Made by a program: the position numbers and the translations under genes. The notes under the pieces are model-generated. The model was given only the letters and a program-made list of their open reading frames with translations, did no database searches and was not told the origin of the DNA. A DNA stretch of 12,001 bases from Desulfobacteraceae bacterium. GTDB taxonomy: Bacteria; Desulfobacterota; DSM-4660; Desulfatiglandales; Desulfatiglandaceae. This document shows positions 4,981 through 12,001 of the stretch, piece after piece. Positions within the stretch are counted from its first letter, which is position 1; each line of letters begins with the position of its first letter. Location: contig JABMQV010000292.1 in assembly GCA_013203065.1 (NCBI GenBank), positions 1 through 12,001 on the forward strand, written 5' to 3'.

Positions 4981-7122
4981 TCAGAGCCTTTCAACAACCA
5001 GGACATTCCTCACTTTTTTGATGGCCCCCATGATATCCTGAAGTTGTCTATAATTTTCCACTTCGATGGTAAAAAGGGCAATACCTTTCTGATCCATGGT
5101 GGTATTTACTTCTGCGTGGATGATATTGGCATCCTTTTGAGTCAAAATGGTGCTTACATCTGCCAGAACACCCTTTCTTTCCACACTGGTCACCCGGAGC
5201 TTCGCAAGAGATTTGTCATCCGGGGAAGGCTCCCAGGAGACCTCCACCAGTCTTTCGGGATCCGCTTTTAATATGTGTCTGCATCCCTCGTGGTGGATGG
5301 TAATACCACGCCCGCGAGTCATAAATCCGATGACCTTTTCCCCTGGGACGGGGTGGCAGCAATTTGCAAAACGGATCAGCATCTCACTGATGCCCTTAAC
5401 TTTTATGCCGTGATCCGGTTTTCGCCGCTTTATGCGGCCAACCATCTTACCTACAATCCCGGACGGCTTTTCCTCCTTTATACCCAGCTTGGGTTTTAGA
5501 CGCCCAACCACATGCCTTGGGGAGACCTTGCCGAAGCCGATCTGGGCAAGCAGATCCTCCACCGAGTGAAAGGAAAGCTCTTTTGCAATGGCAGCGATCT
5601 GGTCGCTTTTTATTATATTGGGCACGGTCAGATGCATCTTTCCAAGGGTCCTTTCAAGGATGTCTCGCCCCAAATTGATGCTTCCCTCTCTTTCCTGCGC
5701 ATTTATCCACTGCCTGATCCGGGTCTTTGCTCGGGGGGTTTTTGTAAACTTGAGCCAATCCTTGCGGGGATGCTGTTTTGGCGAGGTGATGATCTCTACG
5801 ATATCCCCGTTTCTTAATTCATACCGCAGAGGGACCATTTTTCCGTTGGCCCGGGCGCCCATGCATTTCCCCCCCACCTCCGAGTGAATACTATAGGCAA
5901 AATCGACCGTGGTTGCACCCTTGGGAAATGCCTTCACCTCCCCCTTGGGGGTAAAGACATATACCTCGTCGGGAAAGAGGTCCATCCTGACACTATCCAG
6001 GAACTCCTTGGGGTCCTTCAGGTTCCTCTGCCATTCCAGAAGCTGCCGGAGCCACGAGAACTGTTCTTCGTCCGTCTTACTTGCGATCGCACCCTCTTTG
6101 TAACGCCAGTGGGCGGCGATCCCCTCCTCGGCAACCCTGTCCATTTCCCATGTCCGGATTTGCACCTCCATCCTTTGTCCCAGGGGGCCCATCACTGTGG
6201 TGTGGAGTGACTGATACATGTTCGCCTTTGGAACAGAAATATAGTCTTTGAAGCGCCCCGGGACCGGCTTCCACATGGAGTGTATGTGTCCAAGGGCCTC
6301 ATAGCATTCTTTGATGTTCTTCACGATGACCCTGAAAGCCACAACATCGTAGACCTGCCTGACCGTAAGGTTCTGGTCTACCATTTTCTTGTAAATACTG
6401 TAAAAATGCTTGTGTCTGCCCTTGATCGTTGCCTGGATATTGAATTCTGATAGCTTCCCGGAGACCAGCCCTTTGACTTCCCTGATGAATTCTTCCCTCT
6501 CCCCCTTTCTTTGGGAGATCTCGGTCCTGATCTTCTGATAGATCTCAGGCTCAAGATAATACAGGCAGAGGTCTTCCAGTCTGGATTTCATCCAGTAGAT
6601 TCCCATCCTGCCTGCCAGGGGCGCGTAAATTTCCAAAGTCTCTTCAGCGATCCACCTCTGTTTTTCCGAGAGGTGGAAACCCAAGGTCCTCATATTGTGA
6701 AGCCGATCAGCCAGTTTGACCAGAATGACACGGATATCAGAGGACATGGCGAGAATCATCTTCCTGACATTCTCGGCCTGGCGCTCCTTGTGGCTTGCAA
6801 ACTGCATCCTGCTGATCTTTGTGACCCCGTTGACGATATTGGCGGTTTCTTCTCCAAAGAGGCGCGTCATTTCGTCGAGGTCGGCATCCGTATCTTCCAG
6901 CGTATCATGGAGGAGCCCGGCCACAATACACACGACGTCCATTTTCATCTGGGTTAGGATGTAGGCTACTTCCAGTGGGTGGGAAAGGTAGGGTTCTCCA
7001 GAGAGACGAATCTGCCCCTGGTGGGCCTTGGCCGAATAGACGTAGGACTTTTCCACCAATTCCGCGTTGGCCTTTGGGTGATAACTCAGAAGCTGTGAAG
7101 TGATGTCATTTAAGCGAATCAT
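4981..7122 (-). CDS. rel: Bifunctional (p)ppGpp synthetase/hydrolase (Rel/SpoT family)
   Basis: A 713-residue stringent-response enzyme making and degrading (p)ppGpp. The N-terminal HD hydrolase domain is intact: His48 (SHPLEVA), HDTLED (72-77) and [12 protein letters not shown] (136-147), so hydrolysis is expected, unlike in RelA. The synthetase domain shows [13 protein letters not shown] (235-247), [21 protein letters not shown] (289-299) and EVQIRT (319-324), so synthesis is also likely. Then come TGS (about 386-447, with [12 protein letters not shown]), a helical region, a Cys/His segment NCCHPVPGE (587-595, with Cys614) and a C-terminal ACT domain (about 640-712). It is the usual length for a full RSH protein. 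The ATG overlaps the proS end by 17 bp, so translational coupling is likely. No other RSH gene is in the window; a single bifunctional Rel is common outside gamma- and betaproteobacteria. Confidence 0.96.
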   Translation of the reverse strand: MIRLNDITSQLLSYHPKANAELVEKSYVYSAKAHQGQIRLSGEPYLSHPLEVAYILTQMKMDVVCIVAGLLHDTLEDTDADLDEMTRLFGEETANIVNGVTKISRMQFASHKERQAENVRKMILAMSSDIRVILVKLADRLHNMRTLGFHLSEKQRWIAEETLEIYAPLAGRMGIYWMKSRLEDLCLYYLEPEIYQKIRTEISQRKGEREEFIREVKGLVSGKLSEFNIQATIKGRHKHFYSIYKKMVDQNLTVRQVYDVVAFRVIVKNIKECYEALGHIHSMWKPVPGRFKDYISVPKANMYQSLHTTVMGPLGQRMEVQIRTWEMDRVAEEGIAAHWRYKEGAIASKTDEEQFSWLRQLLEWQRNLKDPKEFLDSVRMDLFPDEVYVFTPKGEVKAFPKGATTVDFAYSIHSEVGGKCMGARANGKMVPLRYELRNGDIVEIITSPKQHPRKDWLKFTKTPRAKTRIRQWINAQEREGSINLGRDILERTLGKMHLTVPNIIKSDQIAAIAKELSFHSVEDLLAQIGFGKVSPRHVVGRLKPKLGIKEEKPSGIVGKMVGRIKRRKPDHGIKVKGISEMLIRFANCCHPVPGEKVIGFMTRGRGITIHHEGCRHILKADPERLVEVSWEPSPDDKSLAKLRVTSVERKGVLADVSTILTQKDANIIHAEVNTTMDQKGIALFTIEVENYRQLQDIMGAIKKVRNVLVVERL

Positions 7123-8833
7123 AGAGTTTTTTGATCTTGTCTCTTACAAAAGCCGAGGCCTCGCCAATGGGCGCGTTCATACTTTCGGATTGGGATCTTA
7201 GCTTTATTTCCACCTGTCCCTCCTTGGCCCCCCTTGATCCCACCGTCACCCTTACGGGGATACCAACGAGGTCGGCATCATTAAATTTTACGCCGGCCCT
7301 TTCATCCCTGTCATCCAGGAGGACGTCGATATGATGCGCTATGAGTTCCTTGTAGATCTTCTCCGCTGCATCAACCACCGCGGCATCGTGCATCTGGAGG
7401 GGGAGTATGGTCACTTCAAACGGTGATACCGGGATCGGAAAAATAATGCCATCCTTGTCGTGGTTTTGTTCAATGGCGGCTGCCACAGTCCTTCCAACCC
7501 CTATGCCGTAGCATCCCATGATAATGGGTCTTTCTTTACCTTGATCGTCAAGAAAGATCGCTTTCAAGGCCTGGCTATATTTGGTCCCCAACTTGAAAAC
7601 ATGCCCCACCTCGATTCCCCGGCCGAACCTTATCTCTTCACCGCACCTTGCACACGAGTCCCTTGGCGTTATCATCCGTATGTCGCCAAAACGCTCTACA
7701 TTGAAATCCCTACCCATATTCACATTTTTGAGATGCAGGTCATTCCTGTTCCCCCCTGTTACAAAATTTTTCATGCCTTGAATGGCAAGATCGGTCACCA
7801 TCTTAATTTTGAGGTCCACAGGCCCGGCAAAGCCAATGGGAGCGCTCGTGGCCTCGGCCACTTGTTCGGGGCTGGCCAGTTCAATCACTTGGGCGTCGAG
7901 CAGGTTCTTCAGTTTGGCCTCATTTAGTTCATGATCACCTCTCACCAGAGCAGCAACCATTTCATCGTCGGCCACCAAGATAAGGGTCTTGATGAGCTGG
8001 TCTTGAGAGATACCCAGAAACGACGTCACCTCTTCCACCGTCTTGATGTCAGGGGTATCCACCTCTTCTAAGGGCTTCATCGGGATGTTATCGGGTCCTG
8101 GAAGCCCTTCCTCTCCCTTGATTTCAGCCCTTTCCAGGTTGGCCGCATAATCACATTTTGTGCAGTTGATCATCTGATCCTCACCTGTCTCGGCCAGTAC
8201 CATAAACTCGTGGGAGTAACTCCCGCCAATGGCACCTGTATCCGCCTCCACCGCCCTAAATTTGAGACCGCACCTCTGAAAGATCCTGCTGTATGCCTCG
8301 TACATGACTTCGTAGCTTCGATTGGCACCCGTTTCGTCCACATCAAAGCTGTAGGCATCCTTCATAATAAACTCGCGCCCCCTCATGAGTCCGAACCTGG
8401 GCCGAATCTCATCCCTAAACTTGGTCTGGATCTGGTAAAAATTTACGGGCATCTGTTTGTATGAGTGGATCTCTTTCCTCACTAGATCGGTGATGACTTC
8501 TTCGTGTGTCGGCCCCAGACAGGCATCACGATTGTGCCGGTCCTTGAATCTCAGGAGTTCTCTCCCGTAATATTCCCACCTGCCGCTTTCCTGCCAGAGT
8601 TCTCCAGGCTGGACCGCCGGCATCAAGAGTTCGATGGCACCGGTCCGGTTCATCTCTTCCCTGATGATATTTTCAACTTTTTTTATCGACCGAAGACCAG
8701 CCGGGAGATAGGTGTAAATGCCCGATGTCAGTTTTCTGATCATACCGGCCCTGAGCATCAACTGATGACTGATCACCTCCGCCTCTGAGGGGACCTCCTT
8801 ATACGTTGGCATAAAATAATTGGAATATCGCAT
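7106..8833 (-). CDS. proS: Prolyl-tRNA synthetase, bacterial type with editing domain
   Basis: A class II aminoacyl-tRNA synthetase charging tRNA-Pro, 575 residues (E. coli 572). The start [20 protein letters not shown] aligns with E. coli [20 protein letters not shown] and supports the ATG at 8833; the Shine-Dalgarno AGGAG is 12 nt away, rather far. Motif 1 lies in [18 protein letters not shown]; then GPTHEE, motif 2 [17 protein letters not shown], the inserted editing domain (about 220-390) that removes mischarged Ala-tRNA, motif 3 [17 protein letters not shown], and the anticodon-binding domain at the C-terminus ([23 protein letters not shown]). It sits between ispG (82-bp gap) and rel (17-bp overlap) on one strand. 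ispG-proS neighbourhood is common in deltaproteobacteria. Confidence 0.97.
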   Translation of the reverse strand: MRYSNYFMPTYKEVPSEAEVISHQLMLRAGMIRKLTSGIYTYLPAGLRSIKKVENIIREEMNRTGAIELLMPAVQPGELWQESGRWEYYGRELLRFKDRHNRDACLGPTHEEVITDLVRKEIHSYKQMPVNFYQIQTKFRDEIRPRFGLMRGREFIMKDAYSFDVDETGANRSYEVMYEAYSRIFQRCGLKFRAVEADTGAIGGSYSHEFMVLAETGEDQMINCTKCDYAANLERAEIKGEEGLPGPDNIPMKPLEEVDTPDIKTVEEVTSFLGISQDQLIKTLILVADDEMVAALVRGDHELNEAKLKNLLDAQVIELASPEQVAEATSAPIGFAGPVDLKIKMVTDLAIQGMKNFVTGGNRNDLHLKNVNMGRDFNVERFGDIRMITPRDSCARCGEEIRFGRGIEVGHVFKLGTKYSQALKAIFLDDQGKERPIIMGCYGIGVGRTVAAAIEQNHDKDGIIFPIPVSPFEVTILPLQMHDAAVVDAAEKIYKELIAHHIDVLLDDRDERAGVKFNDADLVGIPVRVTVGSRGAKEGQVEIKLRSQSESMNAPIGEASAFVRDKIKKLYDSLK

Positions 8834-8855
8834 ATAAATTAATAACTCCTCTCTC

Positions 8856-8870
8856 TTCCCCAATGGGGAA
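8856..8870. repeat. Perfect inverted repeat just upstream of the proS ribosome site
   Basis: TTCCCC-AAT-GGGGAA, a 6-bp stem with a 3-nt centre, directly before the purine-rich AGAGAGGAG of proS. With a 3-nt loop it could form a small hairpin in the ispG-proS mRNA, or be a DNA operator. It lacks a T tract and is not a terminator. Confidence 0.45.
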
Positions 8871-8915
8871 TCCTAAAATTCTTTCAGATAGTGATACTCT
8901 CTTTGTTGCGCTGTC

Positions 8916-9992
8916 TCACTGAACCAGTTTCTTGACCTCTTTGATCAACACGTCGGCCAGTTTCTCCTCCGGGATTTTTCTTACAAGCTCACCTTTCCGA
9001 AAAAGAATGCCTTGACCGCGAGCGCCGGCGATTCCGATATCGGCCTCCCTGGCCTCACCCGGACCATTTACCACGCAACCCATAATGGCTATCTTTGGTG
9101 AGGCCTTAATATCCCCCAAAGCCCTTTCAACTTCCTCAACGAGACCGAAGAGATCTATTTCACACCGCCCGCAAGTCGGGCAGGAAATGATCTCGGGCCC
9201 CCGTTCTCTGAGCCCCAGCGCCCTCAGAATCTCATAGGCGACCTTTACCTCCTCAACAGGATCCCTGGTGAGGGAGACCCTAAAGGTGTCTCCGATTCCA
9301 TTGGCCAGGAGATACCCGATGCCCAGGGTGCTCTTTACCGTTCCCGATATGAGTGTCCCCGCCTCTGTGACACCCAGGTGAAGGGGGTAATCGACCCTGT
9401 CACTCAAGAGTTCATAGGCCTTGATGGTGTTGATCACACTTGAGGATTTTAACGATATCTTTATCTTGTCAAACCTCAGGGCCTCCAGGAGCCGCACCTG
9501 TTCCATGGCGCTTTCAACCATTGCTTCTGGTGACGGACTTCCGTATTTTTTCAGGATCTCCCTTTGCAAAGACCCGGCATTGACCCCTATTCGAATAGGA
9601 ACCCCCCTGTCCCGGGCCCCCTGAACCACCTTTTCAACCGCCTTTTCGCCGCCGATGTTCCCCGGATTGATCCGGAGTCCATCGGCACCTGCACCCAGGG
9701 CCTTAAGGGCAAGACGGTGATCAAAGTGAATATCAGCGATGAGGGGGGCCCTGACCTTTGACTTGATCTCCCCAAAGGCATCCGCAGCGACATTGTCAGG
9801 AATGGCCAAACGAACGATTTCACAACCTGCATCACACAACCGGTTGATTTGATCGACCGTTGCGGAGATATCTCTGGTGTCGGTGTTTGTCATGGACTGA
9901 ACCGCCACAGGGGCCCCGTCTCCGATGGGGATCTGCCCCACATATATTCGGCGCGTCTTTTTCCGCTTGGCTTCCATATTCTCCAAGTTCAT
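8916..9992 (-). CDS. ispG: 4-hydroxy-3-methylbut-2-en-1-yl diphosphate synthase (IspG/GcpE)
   Basis: Penultimate enzyme of the MEP isoprenoid pathway: it reductively opens methylerythritol cyclodiphosphate to HMBPP with electrons from ferredoxin or flavodoxin. The N-terminal barrel shows RRIYVGQIPIGDGAPVAVQS (14-33), ADIHFDHRLAL, LRINPGNIG and GVNAGSL; the C-terminal part binds a [4Fe-4S] cluster via Cys271, Cys274 (CPTCGRC) and Cys306 (GCVVNGPGE), with Glu313 as the fourth ligand. At 358 residues it is the normal two-domain bacterial type. Start: ATG at 9992 is used; another ATG at 9977 has GGAG only 3 nt away, so the start is uncertain by five codons. It heads the ispG-proS-rel run. The gap to the upstream PFK gene is 128 bp and I see no good promoter in it, so readthrough from the PFK gene is possible. 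Confidence 0.97.
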   Translation of the reverse strand: MNLENMEAKRKKTRRIYVGQIPIGDGAPVAVQSMTNTDTRDISATVDQINRLCDAGCEIVRLAIPDNVAADAFGEIKSKVRAPLIADIHFDHRLALKALGAGADGLRINPGNIGGEKAVEKVVQGARDRGVPIRIGVNAGSLQREILKKYGSPSPEAMVESAMEQVRLLEALRFDKIKISLKSSSVINTIKAYELLSDRVDYPLHLGVTEAGTLISGTVKSTLGIGYLLANGIGDTFRVSLTRDPVEEVKVAYEILRALGLRERGPEIISCPTCGRCEIDLFGLVEEVERALGDIKASPKIAIMGCVVNGPGEAREADIGIAGARGQGILFRKGELVRKIPEEKLADVLIKEVKKLVQ

Positions 9993-10051
9993 ACGTTAAT
10001 CATCCCAAAAGGCCCTATCGCGATTCATAAGACAATATTTCTGCAAGGTAA

Positions 10052-10078
10052 GGGCGGGAGGAGAAGGGTGGTCCGCCC
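10052..10078 (-). other. GC-rich hairpin between the PFK gene and ispG
   Basis: GGGCGG and CCGCCC arms (10052-10057, 10073-10078) around a 15-nt loop. On the minus strand it is followed by TTACCTTGC, not a T tract, so termination would be weak at best. A 10-bp palindrome CCTCGCGAGG (10092-10101) lies nearby, just after the PFK stop. Confidence 0.35.
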
Positions 10079-10120
10079 GCTTCGAGTGAACCCTCGCGAG
10101 GTGGAAAAAGGGAACGGGGT

Positions 10121-11296
10121 CTAATACAAAAACATCGGCTTCCCGCTTACGTGCATAACCTTGGGCCGATATGCTTTCACGTCATAAAGCTCTCTTACAT
10201 CTACCCGCTTTTGACCGCTCGTTATGGTACTCAGAGGAATATCGGTATAAATCCCCCGGCACAGGGCAACAAGGCGACCAAATATGGCCTTTAAAAAAAG
10301 ATCAATGGCCATATTGGCAAAATTAACCGCCACCATAAGATCCAGCGAATCAGGAGCCCCGCTTCTCATAAGATAGGACAACCTTTGATTGAGGACGTCT
10401 TCCCCAGTCAGTCTCTTGATGATTTCGCCGGTCTCCTCCCCAATCCCTCCAAGCTTGCAATGCCCGTATGCATCCTCTTCATCTGACATCACCATTTCAC
10501 CCCCGATCATCCGGGCACCTTCCGAGACCGTAATCATTGCATAGTTCTTGGGGTTGGCCTTCTTGTCTTCCATGATCAGTTCCACCAGCTTGGTCGGATC
10601 AAAAGGGACTTCGGGGATAATCGCCCTATCCACCCCCGCCAGGTAGGCGGATATCAAAGAAGTTTCGCCACAGTAGCGGCCAAAGAGTTCTATGACTGCA
10701 ATCCTTTCATGCGAACCGGTGCAGGTTCTCAGCGAATGTATCAGACTGACGCCCCTGGTAACAGCGGTGGAAAAGCCAATACAGTAATCTGTACCAAATA
10801 CGTCATTGTCCATGGTCTTGGGGATCGCGATAACCGGAAATCCTTCCTTGTGTAATCTTTCCCCGAAACCGAGTGTATCATCCCCGCCGATGGGAATAAC
10901 AGCGTCAATTTCCATGAGTTCGAGGTTCTTCAGGACCCAGGGGGTAAAGTCCTTAACAGAATCACCTTCCTCGAACAATGTTCTCTGGGATCTCGGGACA
11001 TCCCGTTCCCTGGCGGCGGCCGGGTTTGTCCGCGACGTATGAAGATAGGTGCCTCCATAACGGTCGATCGTGCGAACCTCCGCCGGTTCAAGTTCCTGAA
11101 AACAGGAGGTTGATATCTCCGGGTCATCAGGGTCATATTCCAAAATCCCCGCCCACCCGCGTCTGATACCGATAACATGAATTCCCTCGGCTGCGGCCCT
11201 GCACACCAGGGCCTTGATGCAAGGATTAAGTCCGGGGACATCTCCCCCGCCGGTCAGGATTGCGATGGTCTGTTTTCGTTTTGCGAACCTTTCCAT
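10121..11296 (-). CDS. 6-phosphofructokinase family, signature of the pyrophosphate-dependent type
   Basis: A 391-residue PFK-fold enzyme interconverting fructose 6-phosphate and fructose 1,6-bisphosphate. Motifs: [10 protein letters not shown] (15-24, phosphoryl-donor loop), [14 protein letters not shown] (135-148), [21 protein letters not shown] (starts 158) with the catalytic TxDND aspartates, and ELFGRYCG (203-210) from the sugar-phosphate site. ATP-type PFK has GGDG and PGTIDND at these places; here they are GGDD (Asp140) and PKT (Lys160), the pair that in the known family marks pyrophosphate use. A PPi enzyme is reversible and serves glycolysis and gluconeogenesis. The ATG at 11296 is chosen because the family motif follows directly; AGAGG lies 6 nt upstream. 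An upstream open frame would add 71 unrelated residues across the promoter. It diverges from an aminotransferase gene. Confidence 0.88.
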   Translation of the reverse strand: MERFAKRKQTIAILTGGGDVPGLNPCIKALVCRAAAEGIHVIGIRRGWAGILEYDPDDPEISTSCFQELEPAEVRTIDRYGGTYLHTSRTNPAAARERDVPRSQRTLFEEGDSVKDFTPWVLKNLELMEIDAVIPIGGDDTLGFGERLHKEGFPVIAIPKTMDNDVFGTDYCIGFSTAVTRGVSLIHSLRTCTGSHERIAVIELFGRYCGETSLISAYLAGVDRAIIPEVPFDPTKLVELIMEDKKANPKNYAMITVSEGARMIGGEMVMSDEEDAYGHCKLGGIGEETGEIIKRLTGEDVLNQRLSYLMRSGAPDSLDLMVAVNFANMAIDLFLKAIFGRLVALCRGIYTDIPLSTITSGQKRVDVRELYDVKAYRPKVMHVSGKPMFLY

Positions 11297-11339
11297 TGAA
11301 CCCCTCTCATGGTATTGGCAAAATCTAAAAGGTAAATCT

Positions 11340-11368
11340 AAATTAGAAAAACAGGCCCATTGTGTCAA
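11340..11368 (-). promoter_or_regulatory. Sigma70-like promoter for the PFK gene
   Basis: On the minus strand, TTGACA (11368-11363), 17-bp spacer, TAATTT (11345-11340). The -35 is perfect, the -10 is weak (3 of 6). It lies 44 bp before the ATG at 11296. Confidence 0.55.
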
Positions 11369-11429
11369 GATGATTCCCGCCTCTGTTCGGCAGAGCCGGT
11401 CTCTTTTCGTGCTCAGGTTGGATTTTGTG

Positions 11430-11457
11430 TTGACAAGCATCTGTAAAAGGTTACGAT
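11430..11457 (+). promoter_or_regulatory. Sigma70-like promoter for the aminotransferase gene
   Basis: TTGACA (11430-11435), 16-bp spacer, TACGAT (11452-11457). The start would fall about 11464, giving a very short leader before AAGGAGG at 11477-11483. It is back to back with the PFK promoter, about 60 bp apart, so one regulator could affect both. Confidence 0.6.
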
Positions 11458-11489
11458 TATCATTTTTAGAAATTCCAAGGAGGATTCGC

Positions 11490-12001
11490 ATGCCTGCTTC
11501 TAAAAACATTCAGGCCTCCATCGAAAGATCTTCATGGATCAGGAAGATGTTTGAGGAAGGAAACATCAGAAAAGCAAAATACGGGGCGGAAAATGTCTTT
11601 GATTTCAGTCTTGGAAACCCCGATCTTGAACCGCCGCCCAGATTCAAGGAGGTTCTTAAAAAGCTTATCAACGATTCTTCCCCCCGCCAGCATGCCTATA
11701 TGCCCAATGCCGGCCTCATGGAGACCAGACAGGCTGTCGCCGATTACCTTAATAAGCGTAATCGGCCTAATTTTACTCCAGACGAGATTGTCATGACAGT
11801 GGGTGCAGGCGGTGCACTCAATGCCGTACTTAAGACGATTCTCAACCCGGGGGACGAGGTCATTATTCCAAAACCCTATTTTGTCGAATACAATTTTTAT
11901 CTTGACAACCATCAAGGCGTCCCCAAATTGGCCGCAACAAAAAAAGATTTTTCCCTTGATTTTGACGCCATTTCAGATGCAGTCACCGAAAAGACAAAGG
12001 C
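11490..12001 (+). CDS. PLP-dependent aminotransferase, class I/II, N-terminal part (runs off the window)
   Basis: The first 170 codons of a fold-type I aminotransferase. Visible marks: [17 protein letters not shown] (about 36-52, substrate-side loop), [20 protein letters not shown] (about 69-88, the Y..N.G...R element before the cofactor site), [20 protein letters not shown] (about 100-119, PLP phosphate-binding GAGGALN) and [19 protein letters not shown] with the Tyr that stacks near the ring. The Schiff-base lysine lies beyond the window end. The ATG at 11490 has AAGGAGG 6 nt upstream and a TTGACA promoter. The amino acid substrate cannot be told from this part; aspartate- or aromatic-type aminotransferases are the likeliest. 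It is divergent from the PFK gene. Confidence 0.9.
   Translation, partial: MPASKNIQASIERSSWIRKMFEEGNIRKAKYGAENVFDFSLGNPDLEPPPRFKEVLKKLINDSSPRQHAYMPNAGLMETRQAVADYLNKRNRPNFTPDEIVMTVGAGGALNAVLKTILNPGDEVIIPKPYFVEYNFYLDNHQGVPKLAATKKDFSLDFDAISDAVTEKTK

Noticed and set aside
6511..6957. Plus-strand frame of 148 codons inside rel
   Set aside because: Antisense shadow of the conserved hydrolase domain of Rel.
7460..7927. Plus-strand frame of 155 codons inside proS
   Set aside because: Antisense shadow of the proS editing and motif 3 region.
11297..11509. 71-residue N-terminal extension of the PFK protein
   Set aside because: It crosses the promoter, has no PFK similarity, and the family motif starts right after the ATG at 11296.
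11532..11915. Minus-strand frame of 127 codons opposite the aminotransferase
   Set aside because: The plus strand has a promoter, Shine-Dalgarno and clear aminotransferase motifs; the minus frame has none.

Overview
The window looks like ordinary chromosome of an anaerobic Gram-negative bacterium, most likely a Desulfobacterota (former Deltaproteobacteria) member. This is an inference from gene content and order: ispG-proS-rel in one run, a pyrophosphate-type phosphofructokinase, a Mpl murein-recycling ligase, and a split, ferredoxin-age glutamate synthase fragment under apparent ANTAR control. There are no rRNA or tRNA genes, no mobile elements and no CRISPR array. Almost everything lies on the minus strand, with two plus-strand exceptions (rpmB and a partial aminotransferase).

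Left part (1-3176, minus strand): a partial gene for a class II glutamine-amidotransferase-like protein whose expected nucleophile Cys is Asp; a strong terminator; an FMN-binding glutamate synthase-family gene; and a gene for a GAF-ANTAR RNA-binding antiterminator. The approx. 130-nt leader of the glutamate synthase gene has its own sigma70-like promoter, a hairpin with hexaloop AAAGGU, a second hairpin with hexaloop GAAGGC, and a strong intrinsic terminator whose 5' arm overlaps the second hairpin. This is the architecture expected of an ANTAR-controlled transcription attenuator, and the probable trans-acting protein is encoded immediately upstream. I regard this regulator plus target RNA as the main find of the window. 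A weaker, similar hairpin/terminator arrangement precedes the ANTAR gene itself and might be autoregulatory.

Middle (3177-4980): mpl (murein tripeptide ligase, minus) and rpmB (ribosomal protein L28, plus) diverge from a 113-bp spacer carrying a near-consensus promoter for rpmB. rpmB then converges on rel with only 11 bp between stop codons.

Right-centre (4981-9992, minus): ispG (isoprenoid synthesis), proS (prolyl-tRNA synthetase) and rel (bifunctional (p)ppGpp synthetase/hydrolase) in one transcriptional run; proS and rel overlap by 17 bp.

Right end: a PFK-family gene with the PPi-type GGDD...PKT signature, divergent from a PLP-dependent class I/II aminotransferase that runs off the window. 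Both have recognisable promoters.
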